Origin: Microbacterium profundi
Lineage (GTDB): Bacteria > Actinomycetota > Actinomycetes > Actinomycetales > Microbacteriaceae
DNA length: 64,000 nucleotides
Reading direction: 5' to 3'
Assembly: GCF_000763375.1 (NCBI RefSeq)
Contig: NZ_JPSY01000001.1
Coordinates: forward strand, 1,240,001-1,304,000
Below the pieces are notes generated by a model. The model did not search any database. It was not told the DNA's origin and saw only the letters and a list, made by a program, of their open reading frames with translations. This document shows, in pieces, positions 50,043 to 58,978 of this stretch (the first letter of the stretch is position 1; every line of letters begins with the position of its first letter). The translations under genes were made by a program, and so were the position numbers.

Positions 50043-53000
50043 GAGGCATCCTTGCGCCGCTTGTGATACTCCTCGATCGTGAGCGTATGCACGCGAGAGC
50101 GTGCGCCGGTCGGGTTGTCGACGAATCCGATCGCGCTGATGAACGGCTCGATGACGTGCACCTTCTGCAGCGGTGTGACGATCAGCAGCTGCAGACCAAG
50201 CCGGCCGAAGAGCTTGAGCGCATAACGAGTCGACTCATCCGAGCCCCGCCCGAAGGCCTCATCGATGACCGCGAAACGGAAGTCGCGTGCTTTCTGCACG
50301 CCCCATTCGAGTCCGAACTGATAGGCGAGCGAAGCGGCGAGAATCGTGTAGGCGAGCTTCTCCTTCTGCCCGCCGGACTTGCCGTCCGAGTCGGTGTAGT
50401 GCTCGAACTCCTCGCCGGTGTCGCGATCCTGCTCGGAGGCCGCGAAGAGGTACCAGTTGCGCACATCCGTCACGAACCTCGTCCATATGCGGTCCCGATC
50501 GCTGTGCGCTTCTCGGCCGCGGAACCTCTCGATGATCGCTCGCACCTGCTCGAACCGACGTTCGGCATCGCCGGATTCCGGATCCACGAGGTCGCTGGTC
50601 GCCGCGCGCAGGTCGGCACGGAAGTCTCTGATCTCCTGATTGACCGTGGGGTCGGCGATGATCCGGATGACACGTCCCGGGCGGTAGTCGATCGCGCCGA
50701 GCGCCTCATTGATCCGATCGACTCGCGCATGGATCTCATCCGCCTGCCGACGAAGCCAGTTGTGGAACCCTGCCAGCTCGGTGACGGCGTTCGTGTTGAG
50801 CTGGTGCCGGAACTCCGACTCGAACCGCGGCAGATCGTCGGCCCGGACTCGGCTGTGCAACTCCCTGAACGAGCCGAGGGCACCTACTTCCGCATCGTGC
50901 TCGGCACGCAGCTCCGGCCAGTTGCGCAGCATCTCGTGCATCTTCGCCTGCACGCTCGTGATGTGCCCGTTGATCTCACGCTGCACGGCGTCGCTGAGCC
51001 GGGCGATCTCGTCTGCCAGTCGCTTGCGCAGCGTCTCCAGGCCCTCGAGCGTACGACGCGATCGTTTGTCGGCGAGCAGCGTATCCAGCGCGCCGTAGCG
51101 CTCCCGCGCTGCGGCGATCTCGGATGCTGTCAGCGGCTCGAGTGCACGCTGCTCACGCTGAGTCCGCTCAGTGAGTCTGGCCGCCTCGCCGTCGAGATCA
51201 CCGATGGCGCGAGCTCCTGCCTCGAGGTCTTCGTCGAGGCGCACCGCCTGCTCATCGACGCGCGTGAGCGCCTTCTCGATCTCCTCGAGCTTGTTCGATC
51301 CCGCGATCAGCCTCGACCGCTCGTCGTGCAGAGCGGTGATCTCCGCCTGGCTGGACTCGGTGTCCAGATCACTCCAGCGAGTGACGTCGGCAAGCGCGTC
51401 GAGGGCGCGCAGTCGCGACTGCAGCTCGTTCTCCTCGCGCTGCAGCGCGGCCAGCGAGGCGAGCACCTCGCCCCGCTCCGACTCGTACTCCGCCGCCTCG
51501 TCGCGCAGCGCGGCGAGCTTGCGCTCGCTCGTACGTCCGAGCACCCAGTTGCGTGGATCGTCGATGGCGAAGCGGTCGTCCTTCTCGTGCCGATCCCGGT
51601 CGCGTACGAGCCCTGCGCGCGTCACCGCACGGTCGGCACCTCGCAGTTCGGCGGCCGACTGCACGAGCTGGTGCTCGCCCCTGCGCTGCAGTTCACCCGT
51701 CACGAATGCCGCGAAGGGGCCTTCTTCGACTTCGAGGATGTCTCGCAGCCGAAGGGCCTCATCGGCGCGGGCCGGCACCGAGCGCACCTGCCGATCCGGC
51801 ACTCGCAGGTATCGCAGCTTCGCACCGAGGTGCGTGTCGTTCACCCAGCGGGAGACGGCGTCGTAGTCGCTCTGGGCGACGAGCATCATCGTGGCGAATC
51901 CGCCGAGCACCCGCTCCGCAGCACCGCGCCAGCCCTCATGGACGTCTGCGACGTCGATCAGCTCGCCCGCGAACGGCACCTGCTGTTCGTCGAGACCGAG
52001 ACCGGCACAGAGCCGATCCCGCACTGCGAGCAGCTTGCTGTCGAGGTTGCTGCGCCGCCCCTGCAAGATCGCGAGCTCATCGTTCGTGCGGGTCAGCGCG
52101 GCGTCGAGTTCGAACCGCCTGCGACCGAGCGGCTCCTGGCGCGCGCCCACGCCTTCGCGCGCGGCTTCCGCTTCGCTTCTGGCGCGTTCGGCGTCGACGC
52201 GACGCACGGCGAACCCGCCGGCATCCGTCACCGGATCGAGCCCGGCATCCTCCAGACGGGACAGATATCGTGCACGCGCCTCTGAACGACGGTCCAACTC
52301 TTCGTCGAGACGCGGCAGCGCTCGGTCGATCTCGACGAGCCGGTCGCCGCCCGCGCCGGCACGCTCGGCGATGAGACGGTCGCGTTCAGGTACGAGCGCC
52401 TGCCGCGCGGCCCGCATCCGCTCCTGCTGCTCGCCTGCCTTCGTGCGTGCACCTTCGACGCGTGTGCTCTCGTCGGCAAGGGCGACGAGCATCGCCTCAG
52501 CGACGTAGGGGTCGACGGCCGCGCGAGACGCCGTGAGGTCGTCTCGACGATCGATGGCCGCGTCGTACCGGTCGCCGGCTTCGACGAGCGGATCGAGCAC
52601 GGCCAGCTGCGCCGTCGCGCGCTGGACGGACTCATGCGCACGTGTGAGGTTCTCGAAGTGCTCGATGATCGCGCGCACCCGCTCTGCGGAGTCCTCTTCT
52701 TCGAGCATGTGGCTGCGCACGAAGTCGGTGAGGTTTCCCACCGACTTCATCGAGACGGTCTGATGGAACAGGTCCATCGCCTGCTCCGATCGGATGCCGA
52801 GAAGCCGGCGCATCCGCCTCGAATAGTCGGGGAAGCTGGTGTCGATATCGGCGCCCTGCTGCCGTAGCCGTTTGCGCAGGGCGGTCAGCTCGGAGCCGAA
52901 GTCGGAGAAGTCCGGATCGACCGCGAGGGTGTGGGATGCCGTCACGTAGAAGCGATCGGGCTGTCCGGCGCGATCCTTCTGGTGGAACACCTGCGCGAGG

Positions 53001-53410
53001 GTGACGGTCTCGTCGTACGCCTCGTTGCGGAACGAGCCCAGGATCACCGAGTACGACGTGTGATCGCGCAACCCCACAGGACGCGACGCACCGGTCTGCT
53101 CGTTGCGCTCTGACTTGTAGTGCCCCTCGACGTAGCTGCGCAGGTTGCGCTCCTTCGCCTCGGCGCCGGCGGCCTTGTTGTACGCGATGCGCTGCGCGGG
53201 CAGCAGCAGAGTGCTGATCGCGTCGACGATGGTCGACTTGCCCGATCCGATGTCGCCGGTCAGCAGCGCTGTGCGCCCATCCAGCTCCAGGTCCCACACC
53301 TGTCGGTCGAACGTTCCCCAGTTGAAGACCTCGACTCGGTGCAGACGGTAGCCGGGGAAGGCATCGTCTCCCGTGTCCACATCCAGTGCGGAGAAGAGCG
53401 CATCGCTCAT
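50039..53410 (-). CDS. jetC: Wadjet system subunit JetC (SMC/MukB-like ATPase)
   Basis: 1123 residues. Walker A is TGDIGSGKST at about 51-60, followed by very long coiled coils, then the signature SGGQKEKLAYTILAASLAY and Walker B FAVIDEAFGRGSDEST. This is the MksB-like motor that loops DNA. Its start ATG overlaps the JetB stop and its stop overlaps JetD. The hinge lies near the middle (LLTVAQ-like region). No frame breaks over 3.4 kb, so the system is probably active. Confidence 0.93.
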   Translation of the reverse strand: MSDALFSALDVDTGDDAFPGYRLHRVEVFNWGTFDRQVWDLELDGRTALLTGDIGSGKSTIVDAISTLLLPAQRIAYNKAAGAEAKERNLRSYVEGHYKSERNEQTGASRPVGLRDHTSYSVILGSFRNEAYDETVTLAQVFHQKDRAGQPDRFYVTASHTLAVDPDFSDFGSELTALRKRLRQQGADIDTSFPDYSRRMRRLLGIRSEQAMDLFHQTVSMKSVGNLTDFVRSHMLEEEDSAERVRAIIEHFENLTRAHESVQRATAQLAVLDPLVEAGDRYDAAIDRRDDLTASRAAVDPYVAEAMLVALADESTRVEGARTKAGEQQERMRAARQALVPERDRLIAERAGAGGDRLVEIDRALPRLDEELDRRSEARARYLSRLEDAGLDPVTDAGGFAVRRVDAERARSEAEAAREGVGARQEPLGRRRFELDAALTRTNDELAILQGRRSNLDSKLLAVRDRLCAGLGLDEQQVPFAGELIDVADVHEGWRGAAERVLGGFATMMLVAQSDYDAVSRWVNDTHLGAKLRYLRVPDRQVRSVPARADEALRLRDILEVEEGPFAAFVTGELQRRGEHQLVQSAAELRGADRAVTRAGLVRDRDRHEKDDRFAIDDPRNWVLGRTSERKLAALRDEAAEYESERGEVLASLAALQREENELQSRLRALDALADVTRWSDLDTESSQAEITALHDERSRLIAGSNKLEEIEKALTRVDEQAVRLDEDLEAGARAIGDLDGEAARLTERTQREQRALEPLTASEIAAARERYGALDTLLADKRSRRTLEGLETLRKRLADEIARLSDAVQREINGHITSVQAKMHEMLRNWPELRAEHDAEVGALGSFRELHSRVRADDLPRFESEFRHQLNTNAVTELAGFHNWLRRQADEIHARVDRINEALGAIDYRPGRVIRIIADPTVNQEIRDFRADLRAATSDLVDPESGDAERRFEQVRAIIERFRGREAHSDRDRIWTRFVTDVRNWYLFAASEQDRDTGEEFEHYTDSDGKSGGQKEKLAYTILAASLAYQFGLEWGVQKARDFRFAVIDEAFGRGSDESTRYALKLFGRLGLQLLIVTPLQKVHVIEPFISAIGFVDNPTGARSRVHTLTIEEYHKRRKDAS

Positions 53411-53997
53411 TCCGAGTCCTCCCCGTCCATCGCGCGAGCGTATTCCGTCAGCCGCGCTTCGAAGTCGCCCAGTGTCTGCGCGTCGACATAGGCCTTCAGC
53501 ACGCGCTTGACCTCCCACGCATCGGACTGCCCACGCAGCTCCTGCAGAAAGCCCAGATCCTTGAGCTGCCGGACCGTGCTTGCGACACGATCCTGCGAAC
53601 GCGCTTCGTTCGTGGAGTCCTTCGAGAACACGCTGAGCATGTCGCCGATCTGCTCCTGCGACAGCACGAGTCGGCCCTCGCCCCCTGTCGCCTCGAACTC
53701 GGCGAGTCGCCGGCGCAGCAGCACCGCGAGCAGACTCGCCTGGTAGGTGAGGGATCGACGGCGGATCAGTCGGGGCAACGGCTCTTCGCCCTCGGCATCG
53801 TCGTGTGCCCGCAGATACGCGAAGCCCTCGACCTCGTCGAACACGACATCGACGGCGATGTCGTTGAAATGGTCGCGCACCGCTGCACCATGGCGCTCCA
53901 ATGCGGCCCACGTGCTCTCGTCGCGCTCGCGGTACACGACGCCGCGCATCAGTGCGATGACGGATGACGCCGTGGCGTGCTCTTCGGGGCTTCTCAT
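53407..53997 (-). CDS. jetB: Wadjet system subunit JetB (MukE/MksE-like, DUF4194)
   Basis: 196 residues. The DUF4194 helical and winged parts are visible: VIALMRGVVYRERDESTWAA, LIRRRSLTYQASLLAVLLRR and VRQLKDLGFLQEL. It is the kleisin-associated KITE subunit bridging JetA and JetC. Its stop overlaps the JetC start by four bases. It begins 19 bases after JetA. Confidence 0.92.
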   Translation of the reverse strand: MRSPEEHATASSVIALMRGVVYRERDESTWAALERHGAAVRDHFNDIAVDVVFDEVEGFAYLRAHDDAEGEEPLPRLIRRRSLTYQASLLAVLLRRRLAEFEATGGEGRLVLSQEQIGDMLSVFSKDSTNEARSQDRVASTVRQLKDLGFLQELRGQSDAWEVKRVLKAYVDAQTLGDFEARLTEYARAMDGEDSE

Positions 53998-54016
53998 AGG
54001 CTGGCTTCCTCGGCTC

Positions 54017-55444
54017 TCATGAGCGCGTGATCGTGACGTGCGGAACAGTCATCCGGCGGCGTACCCCGTCCAGTCCCTCATAGACCACCGACATCGATTG
54101 CTCGGCATCGATGCTCAGCTCGAGATCGTCTTGCGCATCGAGACCGAGGTACGCGATCACCTCCGCCGCTCCCTCAGTGATCGGGTAGAGCGCGAGGATG
54201 TCGCTGAGCTCGGCCGCGCTGTGCGGAGGCACGACCGCACGGATGTTGTCGGCCAGGCGCTCGACGTCGACATGGCGCTGGCTGAGAAGCACGTCGAGGT
54301 CGAGCGGTCCCTCATCGACCGGTCCCAGCAGACTGTTCACGGCGGTGTCCGGTCTCACCTGGTACAGCGGACGCTCGAAGGCCATCACGATCGGGACGCC
54401 GGGTTCGTCGATCTCGAGACCGGCATCGGGCGGATCCTGCCGAACCGCGATCGCCGCGGCTTCGATGGCGCGGGCGAGGTCGAGCACCCGTCGGTTCTCG
54501 AACCACACGCGGTCATCGAGAAAACGCCGCAGCTGCTCCGACAGCATCCGCACCGTCACCTGCGTGCGCTCCGCGGCCTCGGCCCAGTCGTGGTGCAGCA
54601 GACGCATCCGCCGGTCCGTCTCGACCGCCGGCATCTCACTCACCGCACCGAGCAGTGTGGAGAGCTCATCCTGACGCTGCTCGGAGAGCAGGAAATCGTA
54701 GAACGCCTGAAAGCTGCGCCCCTGCTCGGACGACGCGATGTCGGCGCGGTCGCCGACGAGCTCTCCGAGGAGCTCGCCCTTGGCTCCGTTCCAGGCGGCG
54801 ATCTTCTCCCTCGCCGAGCGGTCCAGCCGGCGCAGGTTCTCCTCGACCTCACGGAAGTCGCTCATCAGCTCGCGCGACATCGAGGAGAACTGCTGGAAGC
54901 GATCTCGAACCCCGATCTCGTCGAGCGCCTGCGACTCTCCCCGTTCGATTCGTGCGATCTCTTGATCGAGCTCGTCACGGCGTCGCGCGAGCTCGGCGAC
55001 GCGCACCTGAGGATCCGCGTCGGAGCCGTGCACGATGTCACGCAACAGGGCGATGAGCGTGTGAAGCCTCGACTCCGTGCCCACGAAGGTGCGCTCGCGC
55101 AGTTCGCCCACCCATCGATAGGCCTTCTCCAGCGTGGAAGTCGCCTCGTAGTGGATCTCCTCGGCGCGCGAAGGGTAGAAACGGCGCAACCAGCCGTCGT
55201 CGGCTGCAGCCCACTCCTCCAGGTACTCGATCGGCTCCCGCGGGTAGCGATCCGGCGCGGACTGATGGATCGCGTACAGGTGATCGTCGAGCAGGCTGAC
55301 CAGCTCGCTCTGCGCCACTGCGCCGCGGTTGGCATCGATGAGGTGAGTCCCGAGAAAGGAAAGGATCAGGGGCGCGTTCGTCTTGCGAAGCAGCCGCCAT
55401 GCTCCATGCCGTTCGGCGAGCTGTTCGATCTCGTCGTGGTCCAC
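54017..55444 (-). CDS. jetA: Wadjet system subunit JetA (kleisin-like, DUF3375)
   Basis: 475 residues from GTG (VDHDEIEQLAERHGAWRLL). DUF3375 features are KTNAPLILSFLGTHLIDANR, an EEIHYEATSTLEKAYRWV helix and a long central coiled coil (VAELARRRDELDQEIARI). JetA is the MukF-like kleisin that closes the JetC ring. It is the first gene of the four, transcribed jetA-B-C-D. A longer upstream frame is rejected as it lacks family sequence. The ribosome site is weak. Confidence 0.92.
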   Translation of the reverse strand: MDHDEIEQLAERHGAWRLLRKTNAPLILSFLGTHLIDANRGAVAQSELVSLLDDHLYAIHQSAPDRYPREPIEYLEEWAAADDGWLRRFYPSRAEEIHYEATSTLEKAYRWVGELRERTFVGTESRLHTLIALLRDIVHGSDADPQVRVAELARRRDELDQEIARIERGESQALDEIGVRDRFQQFSSMSRELMSDFREVEENLRRLDRSAREKIAAWNGAKGELLGELVGDRADIASSEQGRSFQAFYDFLLSEQRQDELSTLLGAVSEMPAVETDRRMRLLHHDWAEAAERTQVTVRMLSEQLRRFLDDRVWFENRRVLDLARAIEAAAIAVRQDPPDAGLEIDEPGVPIVMAFERPLYQVRPDTAVNSLLGPVDEGPLDLDVLLSQRHVDVERLADNIRAVVPPHSAAELSDILALYPITEGAAEVIAYLGLDAQDDLELSIDAEQSMSVVYEGLDGVRRRMTVPHVTITRS

Positions 55445-55634
55445 CCCAGAAGCGTATCCGCGAGCGTGGACGGTTCCGAACTCAACCCCGACGACCGACA
55501 ATGCCGGACTCTCGTCAGAGGTGCCATGAGGCGCATGCCGAAGTCGGCGGGCGGGAATCCGGCGACCGCTCCGACGATGACCAGGCGGCCGTTCGAAGCG
55601 AGGCGATCGATGGGCTAAGGGAGCGAGCGTGAAC

Positions 55635-56891
55635 CTAAGCGGCCAACGCTCCAATCGGGATTACGTGGATGCCATCCGCCCGGGTGTACCCGTACTGGCC
55701 GCCAGTGATGATCATCATGGCGGAGGGAGGCTCGGTACGAGCAGTATCCAGGTTGGCGGCAAATCGCTTCAAGGACGCGGCAGCATCTTCCTCGCGAGAG
55801 GCCGCGAGCTTGACTTCGACAGCAATCCAGCTCCCGTCGCGCCGTTCGATTATCGCGTCGACGTCGCGGCCTGCGCTGTCCCGGTAATGGTGGACGATCG
55901 CGTCGTGCACATCGGCGTACACGCGGAGGTCCCGAACGACCAGTGACTCGAACACCTGACCAAAGTAATCAAGGTCGCGCAGAAGCCGATCTGCATTGGC
56001 GCCGACAGCGGCGACAGCGAGCGAAGGATCTACGAAGTGCCGCTTCGCTGCCTTGCGCACACGATCCCGCGAGCGCAGATGAGGTCCCCATGAGGGCTGC
56101 TCTTCAAGAACGAAGACGCGCGCGAGCGCATCCAGGTAGCCCTGCGCCGTGGCATTGGTCATCTGCTCCCCCCCTGCTGATGCGTCGCGTGCGAGTGCAG
56201 CGACCGCGACCTCCGTGGCGACGTTTCGCCCCAGCGCCCTGATGATGCGCATCACGCCAGCGGGATCTCGGCGCGGCTCCGAATCCAGTCGCGGCAGATC
56301 GATGCGTGTCACGCCATCGAGGTAGGCGCGAGTGCGATCCAGTGCTTGCGCGAGCGGCAAACTCTGCAGTCCGGGCCATCCACCACGTGCGGCAACCTCG
56401 ATGAGATCCGAAACGCTGAGCGCAGAAGCCCCTGAGACCCGGTTCGCAGGGTCGTCGAATACTCCGCCCACACTAATCTCAGCAGAGGAGTGTCCTGACT
56501 CGCTCAATGCCATCGGGCGCATCCGCAGCCTGAGCATTCGACCTGCTCCCGAATGCCGTGTCACATCGTCGGCGGGCACGGCGGACCCGGCCAGGATGAA
56601 GGACCCGTCGTCTTGCGTGTCGACGGCGGATCGCACTTGATTCCATACAGCAGGGGCAAGCTGCCACTCATCGATGAACCGTGGACGCGCTCCGTCGAGG
56701 AGACGGGCGGGGTCCAGTTCTGCGAGTTGCAGTGCCGCAGGATCAGTGTCAAATTGGATGCTGCTATTCGCAAACTCTCGTCCTGTCGCCGACTTCCCGC
56801 AGGCGCGGGCGCCTTCGAGTACGACCGCGCCCGGGTGTGCGAGCGCATGCGAAAGCTGGACGTCAATGACTCTCGGCCGGTACGTAGGCAT
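55635..56891 (-). CDS. DUF4143-type AAA ATPase
   Basis: 418 residues. P-loop GARACGKSATGREFAN at about 26-41, Walker B-like RPRFIDEWQLAPAVW, and the C-terminal DUF4143 nuclease-like part DVDAIIERRDGSWIAVEVKL, where Asp-Glu-x-Lys resembles a PD-(D/E)xK fold. Function is unknown; such proteins are common in mobile and defence-rich regions. It sits 190 bases upstream of jetA on the same strand. A repeated 18-bp motif lies in its promoter. Confidence 0.88.
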   Translation of the reverse strand: MPTYRPRVIDVQLSHALAHPGAVVLEGARACGKSATGREFANSSIQFDTDPAALQLAELDPARLLDGARPRFIDEWQLAPAVWNQVRSAVDTQDDGSFILAGSAVPADDVTRHSGAGRMLRLRMRPMALSESGHSSAEISVGGVFDDPANRVSGASALSVSDLIEVAARGGWPGLQSLPLAQALDRTRAYLDGVTRIDLPRLDSEPRRDPAGVMRIIRALGRNVATEVAVAALARDASAGGEQMTNATAQGYLDALARVFVLEEQPSWGPHLRSRDRVRKAAKRHFVDPSLAVAAVGANADRLLRDLDYFGQVFESLVVRDLRVYADVHDAIVHHYRDSAGRDVDAIIERRDGSWIAVEVKLAASREEDAAASLKRFAANLDTARTEPPSAMMIITGGQYGYTRADGIHVIPIGALAA

Positions 56892-56908
56892 AGGGCGACT
56901 CTAGACTC

Positions 56909-56949
56909 CAAAGATAAGAAAGTCGACGTTTCAAAGATAAGAAAGTCGA
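56909..56949 (-). promoter_or_regulatory. Paired 18-bp repeats before the DUF4143 gene
   Basis: CAAAGATAAGAAAGTCGA at 56909-56926 and again at 56932-56949, exact and 23 bases apart (just over two helical turns). The AT content is unusual for the region. Likely a regulator binding array or overlapping promoter elements. Confidence 0.7.
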
Positions 56950-57014
56950 ACATCTAAAGAGAAGAATGGGGAGCTCCTAGAGAGCAAAAAGATGGAGCAC
57001 CCCATCGATGAGCT

Positions 57015-58055
57015 TCACTTCCCGCGCAGGAACTCCTCGACCTCGTCTGCGGTCGGAGCCGTCGTCGGCCCACGGCGGGTGACCTTGATCGCAGCTGCGG
57101 CGTTGGCACGGCGGCACGCATCCACCCATGTCGCGCCGTCGGCGATGCCGGCCAGCAGGGCGCCGGTGTGGGTGTCGCCGGCACCGTTCGTGTCGACGGG
57201 CGTCTGCGGAAAGCCCGCCACGTAGGAGCTCTCGCCGTGCGCATGCACCGCGCACCCCTCGGCGCCGTCTCGCACGATGGTGACGGCTCCGGCGCGCAGC
57301 AGCGGACTCAGCGCGCGGGCCTGGCCCACGATCTCGCGAGCGGATGCTTCGGCCTTGGATGCTCCGGCCTTGGATGCTCCGGCCTTGGATGCTTCGACCG
57401 ACACCGACCGTGCGGCCAATAGATCGGTCGCCTCCTCTGCGTTGCCGGTCCAGACGTCGGTGCGGGCGAGCATCGTGTCGCGCACGTCGGCGGGCAGTTC
57501 GGCGAAAGCCGCTCCAGGGTCGAGGACGACGACGGCATCCTCAGGAAGTGTCCTCAACCAGGCCAGCAACGGTTCCCGAGTCTGCGCGACGGCGAGCGAG
57601 TATCCGGTGACGCAGACGAGATCGCCCGGCTGCACGTCGGCGCTCGCGAGCGACTCGACCGTGATCTCGCGCTCCGCCCCCAGCGTCGTGACGAAGGTGC
57701 GCTCCGCTGAGGGTTCGATCAGCACGACGCACACCCCGGTGTCCTGCGTGGTCACCGGAGGAGCGGATGCTGCGATGCCGTCGGCATCCAGCGCCTCGCG
57801 GATCAGATCGCCGTACGGACCGGCGCCGATCGCTCCAGCGTGCAAGCATTCGGCGCCCAGGCGCGCCGCCGCGAGCAACACCGTGACGGAACCGCCAGCG
57901 TACTCCGCGACCGAATCGGCCATGAGGTTCTGCCCGCGCGCGGGGAGGTCTGCCACTTCGATGACCAGGTCGACCAGCGCCTGTCCGGTGTGGATCACTC
58001 GCGGGCGGTGCGCATCCCGCGCGAGTCGGTCATCGGTCTCGGCACGGCTGCGCAT
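57015..58055 (-). CDS. PfkB-family carbohydrate kinase
   Basis: 346 residues. The family start is VIHTGQALVDLVIEVADLP, the Gly-rich motif YAGGSVTVLLAAARLGAE, and the catalytic loop DTNGAGDTHTGALLAGIAD (anion hole plus Asp base). A low-complexity insert, ASKAGASKAGASKAEAS, encoded by 15-bp repeats, lies on the surface side after WTGNAEEATDLLAARS. Substrate (ribose, fructose, adenosine or another sugar) is not decided. Confidence 0.9.
   Translation of the reverse strand: MRSRAETDDRLARDAHRPRVIHTGQALVDLVIEVADLPARGQNLMADSVAEYAGGSVTVLLAAARLGAECLHAGAIGAGPYGDLIREALDADGIAASAPPVTTQDTGVCVVLIEPSAERTFVTTLGAEREITVESLASADVQPGDLVCVTGYSLAVAQTREPLLAWLRTLPEDAVVVLDPGAAFAELPADVRDTMLARTDVWTGNAEEATDLLAARSVSVEASKAGASKAGASKAEASAREIVGQARALSPLLRAGAVTIVRDGAEGCAVHAHGESSYVAGFPQTPVDTNGAGDTHTGALLAGIADGATWVDACRRANAAAAIKVTRRGPTTAPTADEVEEFLRGK
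57342..57401 (-). repeat. Four 15-bp repeats inside the PfkB gene
   Basis: Units GGATGCTTCGGCCTT, GGATGCTCCGGCCTT twice, and GGATGCTTCGACCGA. Frame-neutral; encodes the ASKAG repeats. Every unit starts with the regional hexamer GGATGC. Confidence 0.9.
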
Positions 58056-58064
58056 GCGGACAGC

Positions 58065-58424
58065 CTATCGATCGGGATCCGCGCTCATCGAAGCATCTGC
58101 CACTCGCACGGCCTCGGCCAGCTTTGGGAAACTCTCGGTGATGGTGCGCCAGAGCAGGTCGGCATCCATCCGGTCATAATGGTGCACGACGAAGTCGCGC
58201 TGCCGAGCCGCCTGCCGCCAGATCGGGCCCCGGAAGCCTTCCGGGTCGGCGGCGATAAGACGCTTTGCAAGGTCGCCGACTCTGTTGGAGAGCGCCTCGA
58301 AGGCCAACGAGACGGCTGGGTCCGAGTCGAAGGCCTCGCGCCCACGCGCCGCCAATTCAGACGCGGTGCCGAGCGTCGCATGAAGATCGTCGAGCCAACG
58401 CGGAATGCGCTCGACCGGTTTCAC
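58065..58424 (-). CDS. hepT: HepT-like (DUF86) toxin of a MNT/HepT pair
   Basis: 119 residues, all helical: VERIPRWLDDLHATLGTA and the HepT motif RDFVVHHYDRMD (R-x4-H-x-Y), the RNase or AMP-modification site. It overlaps the preceding nucleotidyltransferase gene by four bases. In known pairs the nucleotidyltransferase AMPylates the Tyr of this motif. The motif is intact. Confidence 0.85.
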   Translation of the reverse strand: MKPVERIPRWLDDLHATLGTASELAARGREAFDSDPAVSLAFEALSNRVGDLAKRLIAADPEGFRGPIWRQAARQRDFVVHHYDRMDADLLWRTITESFPKLAEAVRVADASMSADPDR

Positions 58425-58876
58425 AGCAGCACCGCCTCGTTCAGAATGCGTGCATCGCGTTTCCTGTCGAGCGAGGCAACGGAAACTGCAGAGACGGGGA
58501 CGCCGACAAGCATCTCGATGTCCATCTCGAACTGGGCGATGTCGAACAGCGTCGCATCGTCGGCAGTGACCAGAAGATCGAGGTCGCTGTCCGCGGCTTG
58601 ATCGCCACGCGCCACCGATCCGTACACCTGGACGTCGCGGAGGTGCGCCGCCTGTGCAAGGCGTTCAATCAGCGGGCCGAGCTGGCGTAGACGCTCGACG
58701 GTGATTCGTGCGGGCTCGCGATCGGAAACTCGCTGGTACTCGTCCACCGAGAGCAGAACCGCCTCGGGCTTGCGGTGCGACCCGATGGCGACAGGAGCGG
58801 CAGCAGGGTTGTCACGCAGTCCCGCGATGAGACGCGACAGACCGGCGCGCGCGTCGGCGACTGAGAGGACCTCCAT
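58421..58876 (-). CDS. mntA: Phd-like domain fused to MNT nucleotidyltransferase antitoxin (MntA)
   Basis: 151 residues in two parts. Residues 1-50 (MEVLSVADARAGLSRLIAGL, AVLLSVDEYQRVSD) look like a Phd/YefM DNA-binding antitoxin. Residues 70-150 form a minimal nucleotidyltransferase with the VYGSVARGDQAADSDLDLLV motif (GS-x10-DxD). The classical MntA has only the second part. The palindrome 13 bases upstream would be bound by the Phd part. The fusion thus joins transcriptional control and toxin modification in one chain. Confidence 0.82.
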   Translation of the reverse strand: MEVLSVADARAGLSRLIAGLRDNPAAAPVAIGSHRKPEAVLLSVDEYQRVSDREPARITVERLRQLGPLIERLAQAAHLRDVQVYGSVARGDQAADSDLDLLVTADDATLFDIAQFEMDIEMLVGVPVSAVSVASLDRKRDARILNEAVLL

Positions 58877-58888
58877 GCCCGCACCTCC

Positions 58889-58906
58889 TGTACATGAATA
58901 TGTACA
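58889..58906. promoter_or_regulatory. Palindromic operator of the mntA-hepT pair
   Basis: TGTACAT and ATGTACA arms (7 bp, perfect) with a GAAT spacer, 13 bases before the mntA start. Confidence 0.75.
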
Positions 58907-58978
58907 AGTTTATCCGATACATCGTCGTGACGGCACGGCAACCCTGAATGAGCGCATCCTTGCTCAGGTTTAGCCACC

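Noticed and set aside
49904-52285. 793-residue plus-strand frame opposite jetC and jetD
   Set aside because: Shadow of the SMC-like gene; no domain and no promoter context.
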